The notes under the pieces: model-generated
What the model saw: the letters and a program-made list of their open reading frames with translations, nothing else
Told to the model about the DNA's origin: nothing
Databases searched by the model: none
Shown: positions 34,795 to 64,000 of the stretch, piece by piece
How positions within the stretch are numbered: the first letter of the stretch is position 1
How the letters are laid out: the number at the start of each line of letters is the position of its first letter
Assembly: GCA_963693365.1 (NCBI GenBank)
Contig: CAVNZM010000011.1
Location: 2,604,001-2,668,000 of the forward strand
Direction of reading: 5' to 3'
Origin: Amoebidium appalachense
Lineage: Eukaryota > Ichthyosporea
Length of the DNA stretch: 64,000 nucleotides
Position numbers and translations under genes: made by a program

Positions 34795-34899
34795 CGTGAC
34801 CTGCGGCCAATAGGAGGTTTATGGTATCATTCCTACTCGCATTCCTTTCGTGACCTACGGCCAATAGGAGGTTATGTTATCATTCCTACTCGCATTCCA
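34795..34899 (+). promoter_or_regulatory. Tandem CCAAT-box duplication upstream of a predicted start
   Basis: Two direct copies of a 54-bp unit start at 34795 and 34849. Each contains CGTGACCT, GGCCAATAGGAGG and TCATTCCTACTCGCATTCC. The CCAAT motifs lie about 90 and 145 nt before the predicted ATG at 34950, a normal place for NF-Y-type elements. Promoter function is inference from position. Confidence 0.4.
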
Positions 34900-34949
34900 C
34901 TCGAGAAAGGCTCTGAGCCACACGATGATGATCAATCGATTCATTTGTG

Positions 34950-50838
<15,889 letters not shown>

Positions 50839-51120
50839 TATAAACAATGATGTGATACAGTAAAGTTATAAACAGTTTGAGGTTGTAAAGTGGATTACTT
50901 CATAGTATACTTACGTATTTGTAATACAATTAGTGGACATACGACTCACAGATTGAACTTGCTTGCAAGATGATTAGATGATGTATTAATCGTGCCCTCC
51001 CTTAAAGATCTGATGTCCAGATCAGTAATTAGAAGATTTATCGATTGTACGTTTACGCCCTTAGTTTTAGTGTTGTCGTCAGCCCGGTGTATGGAGAAAT
51101 TGCGCTAAAAGACACATATG

Positions 51121-51126
51121 AATAAA
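51121..51126 (+). promoter_or_regulatory. Poly(A) signal AATAAA of the membrane-protein gene
   Basis: AATAAA 283 nt after the TGA at 50838 in AT-richer unique sequence, the first on this strand after the stop. Confidence 0.5.
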
Positions 51127-51247
51127 ATTGCAATGGCACGATCAAGTGTCGATCAACCCACTTCTTTCCGTAAGCTAGGCAATTCGTTTCCATCCCCCCC
51201 TCCCCCTCCCCCCCCCCTTTTCACTGCACATGTGTGGAGATAGAAGT

Positions 51248-51613
51248 TCCATGCAACCGAGCCTGGTTTCTCTCTACCGTGAATCTGTAATTACCCGTAT
51301 TTTTTTCGATGCCATGCAGCATCCATCCCACCCAAGTTCAAACGATGCTGTTGTCTGACTCGTGATGAGATGCAATTGGGTGTCGATTCGTATCATGAAT
51401 GAGGTTATAGGGGGTCAAATCTCAGATGCAATGGATGGAATTGGTACCCCCTGAGGATGAGTTCTGCTTGCTTATGTTGCATACTTGTGCAATGTCATGA
51501 TGCATATCTAAATTTTGCACACCTAAAAATGGGCCGTTGCATCACAGTGATGTGTCCGGACCATGCACCGTGAAAATCTCTCATCGTGTAGTTATACTTG
51601 GTACCGTGTTCCT
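51248..51613 (+). repeat. Diverged copy E of the C-tailed dispersed repeat
   Basis: Recognisable by TCCATGCAACCGAGCCTGG, GTTCAAACGATGCTGTTGTC, GGGGGTCAAATCTCAGATGC, CCTGAGGATGAGTTCTGCTT and TACCGTGTTCC followed by a C tract at about 51622-51646. It is clearly older than the other long copies. It lies 3' of the membrane-protein gene, same strand; a second fragment of the right end follows at about 51730-51770. Confidence 0.75.
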
Positions 51614-52563
51614 CCCCACCTGCCCCCCCCCCCCCCCCCCCCCCCCCTCCCTCCCCCTTCTGTATAATACTATTTACTACTTCATATATGTATCGTGTTC
51701 CATCCCCCCAGCTCCCGGCCCCCCCCTTAGATGTACTTCGTACCGTGTTTCGTTTCCAATGATACCTCCCCCCCTCCCCCCCCCCCGTGCCCCCTGCCCC
51801 CCCAACACACACACCATCACCACCCCCTTTTGGGCTGGATATCAGGATGAATCACAACTCATTTGTTCATTTAATAAATTGTCCCCCCCCCCAACCCCAA
51901 AAAAAAAAACCACCACCACCTGTTTGCCTGTATGTAGATACCCACCCAGCCAGCCCACGGCACACCCACACACCACCCCTCTTTAGGCTTGTTTTCCTGC
52001 AGGGTACTGCCGGTGATTGTCCACGTATCGACCAGTACATTTGTATTTGGCTGCCATTTGTTTGACTTGCCGAGCTGCAATCACCATATACCAGTTCCTT
52101 ACACGGGGACATGTACACCCATTTCGGATGCACGTTGCTGACTTAAACTTCTCTCTCATATTTTAGAACTAAAGGAACCTGAACATGGCTAAGTGCACGC
52201 CCACAGCACGCAGCAACGAAAAAAACAAAAACTTGCAAAAGGCAATGAAAATTGCTAGCTATCCTTGCACTGGGGTCTCAAAAATTAGTACATACGAAGG
52301 TCAATGGATATATAAATTATTATTTCATGAACTAAAAACCCAAATCGGGTATATATTTACAACTAGAAAAATAAGATGGCCACAGCCACTATACATTTGC
52401 GTTGCAACTCAAGGAACACTTGTAACACTTTGTCATATAGCAAAAGTAAAGGATAAAAGGGATTCAAGGGTATAATGTGCAAGGGGAGAAAAGACAACAA
52501 CCGAGCTTTGTAAATTACAGCGCCTTCTAGCCTAACACACCCCCCCTCCCAGTGAAAAGGGAA

Positions 52564-52596
<33 letters not shown>

Positions 52597-52714
52597 AACA
52601 ACAGGAAATTCCTGCCACAGACATACAGACACAGCAGACAAGCTCTTCCTAATAAAACCACCATCTAGACCCCAGTCATTGGTGCAAACAACTGAAGTTG
52701 GGTAACGGTGGTGT

Positions 52715-52763
52715 ATCACGTCGGTGTAGCAAAGCGGCTGTGCCTTTACTTTGCACACGTCAT
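52715..52763 (-). promoter_or_regulatory. Candidate SECIS element (type II-like)
   Basis: Read on the minus strand from 52763: ATGAC, helix GTGTGCAAAG, T, AAA, mini-stem GGC-ACA-GCC, G, then CTTTGCTACAC and CGAC. The 5' ATGA and 3' CGA provide the non-Watson-Crick quartet, 12 nt separate ATGA from the conserved AAA, and the long helix has one bulge. GGC/GCC forms the extra apical helix of type II SECIS elements. It lies about 1.0 kb downstream of the selenoprotein stop on the same strand. The lower helix I is only about three base pairs as I can draw it, the main weakness. Confidence 0.55.
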
Positions 52764-53774
52764 TGTGGAATGCTTCTCCGCCGGTGCCGGATCTGTGTAC
52801 AGGTCGCCATGTCGTATGTACCCTGTGTAAGGTGTATGGAGCACGGTGTGTGTGTATGTGTGTGTGTGTATGCATGCCTGTCTTTTTTGCTCTCCCGAAA
52901 AGGAGTTGGGGGGGGGGGGGGGGGGGGGGGGTTAGAATGCAGTGCGCAGTCCAAGGCATCCACGGCAGGAAAGGGGGGGAGGGGGCGGAGGGGGGAGAGA
53001 GGGAAGGGGGGGATTCGAAGCCCACTCGCAAATTACGAACAACCCCAAAGAACAATTTTTTATGTCCAATATTCTTGGTGGGAGTAAGTGTGGGGGATAA
53101 GATGGATAAAAAAATGGGGATCGAAGTCAGAGCACAGTCCCCCTCCTCCCCCCCCATCCCCCTAAACAACAACCACCACCACGCGCACACACACAAACAC
53201 AACCCCCCCCCCCCCCCCCCTGCCCCCGCCGCCACCACACCATACAACCAGGCAGCATGGTGGCAGGTGTTACCCAATCAAAATTAGCCATTGCGTTATG
53301 CACCATTTTTGGCAGGTGGCTAACCATAAATGGTTACAGTAGCCTGAAGTTTTGTCATCCTGCTGGCTAACAATTTAGGCTGCAGCGCTTCCTGCAGGAC
53401 AATGATTTCTACAAAGCAAAATAATATTTTTAAAAAAGCTATAAATCTAAGTTTTACGACCAAAGAACGGTTTTTGAGGGGTCATAACATTGCTACAAAC
53501 TCAGCCAGTCCAAAATGTCATTATGCTCACCCAGGCAGGCCGCAGGCAGACACGCTCCAAACCCACCGCCACCCTTACTACCACCACTTTGCACATGCCC
53601 TTTGTCTCACCACGCAACATACACAACCCACAACAGATCCACACACCCACCCATATCCCCGTAGGAACAGTACCTGCACACCCACACACACCCACAAACA
53701 CACACCCACATCTACACACACACCCACCCACACCCACACACACCCACACACGTACACACACACCTATAAATAGC

Positions 53775-55012
53775 TCAAGCACGTGCGGCCTTCACCACGT
53801 GGGCCACTATCTTCTCCATCTTCGCATCTCGAGGCAGGCCCTGGCCGGCCCTTCTGCTGTGGACCAACGTATCATTGACATAGACTTCGAAGTAGTTCTC
53901 CCCATACGGTCCAGGCTGGAAAACATGGGTTGGTGAGAAAAACTTGTAACCACAGCGAGGAAAAAGGGCGAAGAGGGGGGGGAGGGGGGGGGGGGGGGGT
54001 TAGGGGTTAGATTGCGATGAACAGTGTAAGATCACATTCATCACCGACAACACCATACAGTTTCAAACATAAAAATATGCGGTATAAGCGGAGCCCGAAA
54101 GCCCGCCGGGGGGGGGGGGGGGTTTAGAAGCACGGCCCCTTTCGGGTGGTGTCCAACGTCGTTGGTATTGACTATGGTGGTGGAGAAAAGGTAAGGGCGG
54201 TTCCAAATTAGGGGAATATGAGTGCTTGGGCACGCATCATAGACTTCTTTTTCTTTGCGTTTTGGTTTGCAGATGTGCTGTGCTTCTAAAATTGCCATTT
54301 TGGTAATTTCTCTGCACCAGCAGTTAATGCAAATTCGAAAAGAGGTGCAAGAACATTACCCTATACATGGAAAAGGCTCGTTCTATAATGTAAAGGGACA
54401 AGTTACCCGCTTATATGTTCAGTTGCAACCGGCAGCCAAATATGACGAGCCCATGGAACCATGGGCGAGGACACAATCGCAGTGGCACGCACCACAATCA
54501 AATTAATTCATTAGTATCTTGCCCCACAGTCTGTGCCTCCGGTATTCATGGCTTCACAATTCTCAAAGCAGTTCAAAACCACAGGAGAAATAATAATACC
54601 TGCCTTCCATGCAGATTATTTAGCAATAGATAAGTCGGCGGAAAGTGAATCAGTAGGAGGTGGTTTGGGATCCTAAGGGATCACAAAAATCCGACTGTCA
54701 AATCTTTGCTCTTCCCCTTCCCCTTCCTTCCTCACTACCTGGAAAACCCCGAATCGGTTCCTTAAAGCGCCACCCACACCTTTGCCTTCCCATTTGAATC
54801 ACCTAAACTAGCGAAAAACCAGCACTCACCTTAGCCCCGATGTACACAAGCTTCTTGTAGTCCTCTCCCAACTCCTTCTTCAGACCCTTTTTGAGGCTCG
54901 TCAGAAACCAGTGCACCTTTGGGCCCACACCCCCGCCTCAGCAGCCTTCATCTTCGTGTATGAGCACAACTTGAACCTTGGCATCCTTGGCTGAAGACGC
55001 ACCGGCACCCAT
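53775..55012 (-). CDS. Rdx/SelW-like selenoprotein with in-frame UGA, 2 exons
   Basis: Exons 55012-54830 and 53915-53775 join in phase 0 to give 107 residues if the TGA at residue 25 is read as selenocysteine. Selenoprotein W/Rdx proteins are small thioredoxin-fold redox proteins. The order is MGAGASSAKDAKVQVVLIHE, DEGC-U-GGGVGPKVHWF, an amphipathic helix (LTSLKKGLKKELGEDYKKL), VYIGAK, then FEVYVNDTLVHSRRAGQG, which matches SelW's FEVMVAGKLIHSKKKGDG, and a final helix KMEKIVAHVVKAARA ending in TGA. Sec falls at the family's redox position and is followed by Gly as in SelW (U-G). Unusually, the partner Cys is directly before Sec (C-U) instead of three residues before (C-x-x-U). A SECIS-like hairpin lies downstream. 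If the TGA were a stop, only 24 residues would be made. Confidence 0.78.
54938..54940 (-). other. In-frame TGA, predicted selenocysteine codon
   Basis: TGC TGA GGC in exon 1 of the Rdx/SelW-like gene. Coding similarity continues for the rest of the exon and through a phase-matched second exon. Other genes here (membrane protein, syntenin) end in TGA, so TGA is not reassigned genome-wide. Confidence 0.75.
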
Positions 55013-56123
55013 GTTTCAGGTGAGTTGGCAGGCGGGCCTAGCAATCAGATGATGGGTAACAGGAACAGAGATTTGGCCGAGCACAGTTTCGTATTGTGAA
55101 ACGATCATATAAAACAAAGAACGCTTGAGAGTGTCTATGTGTATGCAGGTGTATATATGAGGTCATACATATTGGACCTGTTCGAACGGCCAGGTCTGGG
55201 TCCAGATGTATAATGATTGCCCGAATAGGACCAAAAACCGGCCGGCGGCAGGCTGAATGCGTGAGCCACGTCAGGCGGCGGTAGCAGCTGGACGTGTAGT
55301 ACTACCGGCGTTTATAGAATCATTATTTAAGGTAATTGACTGGGATCACAGATCGATCGACCAATCAGCTGTACCCAGACCGCATTCCTGCGATGGGACA
55401 ACAGGCTGAAAACCGATGCATCGTTTTAAAATTTTTTTCTTTTGACTGGATTTATTCAACGGAAAGATATGCAAGTATGCACGGCATACGGAGAAGACAA
55501 TAAAAATTCCTGCAGCCTGTCATCCAGGTTCCGGACATTGGAATGCGGATTCTGGACTTCCAGGCCTACCTAATCCAACAGATCGTTGGTCTGATACGAG
55601 GAATTTGGCTTGCATTCCATCACCCGCTGCCAGACCTGGACCTGGCCGTTCGAACAGGTCCACTTTGAGGGCCACCCAGAACCGTGGCTTTTGTTGTCGC
55701 ACGGCCAAGAGGCTGTGCCCCTTCCACTACAACTTGTTGATATGGATGCAGTATAAGCCAATCAAAAGCAATGTGCTTACGCAAGGCTACACAGGGTGAA
55801 GAAACTGAACGAATTCGGCTGGAGGGCCGAGGCTGAATCATAATTATAGGAACAGGACTATGTTCATATAGAACTTTGCTGCACACTGCACTCAGGCGTT
55901 GTTCCGACTACGGCCGTTCGCAATAGCACACACGATGTTACAGTCTTCTTTTACATCTCCATCTAAAAAGCTCCGTCCGAATTTCTTTTTCTTCGAGGTC
56001 AGGTTGCAGACAAAATCACGAGCAAGCATGTTCTTTAAGCTCCTTAAAGTACTCGCGTAAGTTTTCCTCCATGTTTGCAAGATACGAGCCAAAAAGCACT
56101 GTGGATCACCCACCTACTTCAAC
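55013..56123. other. Intergenic region between divergent selenoprotein and ASH2-like genes
   Basis: Apart from the foldback element it is unique sequence without long simple repeats, as in the other divergent intergenic regions of this window. Both promoters should be here. GACCAATCAGCTG near 55358 holds a CCAAT box. Small open frames on both strands at 55.5-55.9 kb overlap the foldback arms and are not credible. Confidence 0.45.
55174..55661. mobile_element. Foldback/MITE-like element with 23-nt perfect inverted repeats
   Basis: GGACCTGTTCGAACGGCCAG (with GTC following, 55174-55196) and its exact reverse complement at 55639-55661. A second inner inverted pair, CCAGACCGCATTCC near 55376 and GGAATGCGG..TCTGG near 55541, fits one palindromic element with indels. 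It has no coding capacity. It lies between the divergent selenoprotein and ASH2-like genes. Confidence 0.55.

Positions 56124-64000
<7,877 letters not shown>

Larger units (their letters stand above)
32161..34949. other. Intergenic region between divergent syntenin and membrane-protein genes
   Basis: Unusual in this window for lacking poly-C and (CA)n. Contents: unique AT-rich sequence; a nested inverted repeat at 33563-33640; scattered GGTTATTCGATTC-like repeats from 33.1 to 34.0 kb, which look like an old transposable element; an open frame at 34046-34429 (127 aa) without recognisable domains; and a tandem CCAAT-containing duplication at 34795-34899. Confidence 0.5.
50839..52714. other. 3' flank of membrane-protein gene; no gene called
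   Basis: Unique 3' UTR-like sequence to about 51.2 kb, diverged repeat copy E, short C tracts, then 52.0-52.5 kb of AT-rich unique sequence with an isolated 96-aa plus-strand frame (52185-52475, Lys-rich, no domain) that I do not support as a gene. A poly-G tract lies at 52567-52595. The minus strand here should contain the 3' end of the selenoprotein transcript. Confidence 0.5.

Noticed and set aside
52185-52475. 96-aa plus-strand open frame with ATG and stop
   Set aside because: No recognisable domain, no splice or neighbour support, AT-rich chance frame; mentioned only in the flank description.
53475-53530. Alternative SECIS candidates around minus-strand ATGA at about 53484 and 53520
   Set aside because: AA spacing and the 3' GA partner do not fit; the hairpin at 52715-52763 is much better.

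Overview
This is nuclear DNA from an intron-rich eukaryote. Evidence: signal peptides, a PHD domain and tandem PDZ domains are split by phase-consistent GT..AG introns; there is a UGA-containing selenoprotein gene with a SECIS-like hairpin; and AATAAA signals follow some genes. The gene set (an ASH2-type histone methyltransferase subunit with an intact PHD finger, syntenin, a C3orf33 homologue, S28 protease) resembles an animal or a unicellular relative of animals (holozoan). I cannot name the species. Well over a third of the window is simple sequence: poly-C/poly-G tracts, (CA)n/(GT)n, (CT)n and one (ACAAAC)n array. Nearly all long proline, glycine, Thr-His or Val-Cys open frames are by-products of these repeats.

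Layout. 0-4.9 kb: repeats, no gene seen. 4.9-16.4 kb (minus): 15-exon S28 serine carboxypeptidase-like gene, with a LINE remnant, a pogo/Tigger-like MITE and a 65-bp minisatellite in its introns. 18.1-21.4 kb (plus): 3-exon DUF1761 membrane protein. 22.5-29.0 kb (plus): C3orf33-like protein, with a TM anchor, an SNase-like fold and a long tail. 30.5-32.2 kb (minus): 2-exon syntenin. 34.9-50.8 kb (plus): about 16-17 exons encoding an unrecognised multi-pass membrane protein of roughly 1,010-1,070 residues. 52.7-55.0 kb (minus): 2-exon Rdx/SelW-like selenoprotein with in-frame TGA and a candidate SECIS. 56.1 kb to the window end (plus): ASH2-like gene (PHD plus winged helix), apparently running into a RING-like exon and leaving the window before any SPRY domain.

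Architecture. The genes are unrelated in function and do not form a pathway. What unites them is intron structure. Sense strands of introns are rich in poly-C and (CA)n, and many 3' splice sites lie directly at the end of a (CA)n array. Several introns have GT/G-rich 5' ends and CA/C-rich 3' ends that could pair. A dispersed repeat of about 400 bp, whose right end runs into a C tract, occurs in the sense orientation of its host gene in every copy that lies inside a gene. Two further minisatellites consist of tandem copies of 3'-splice-site-like units next to real acceptors.
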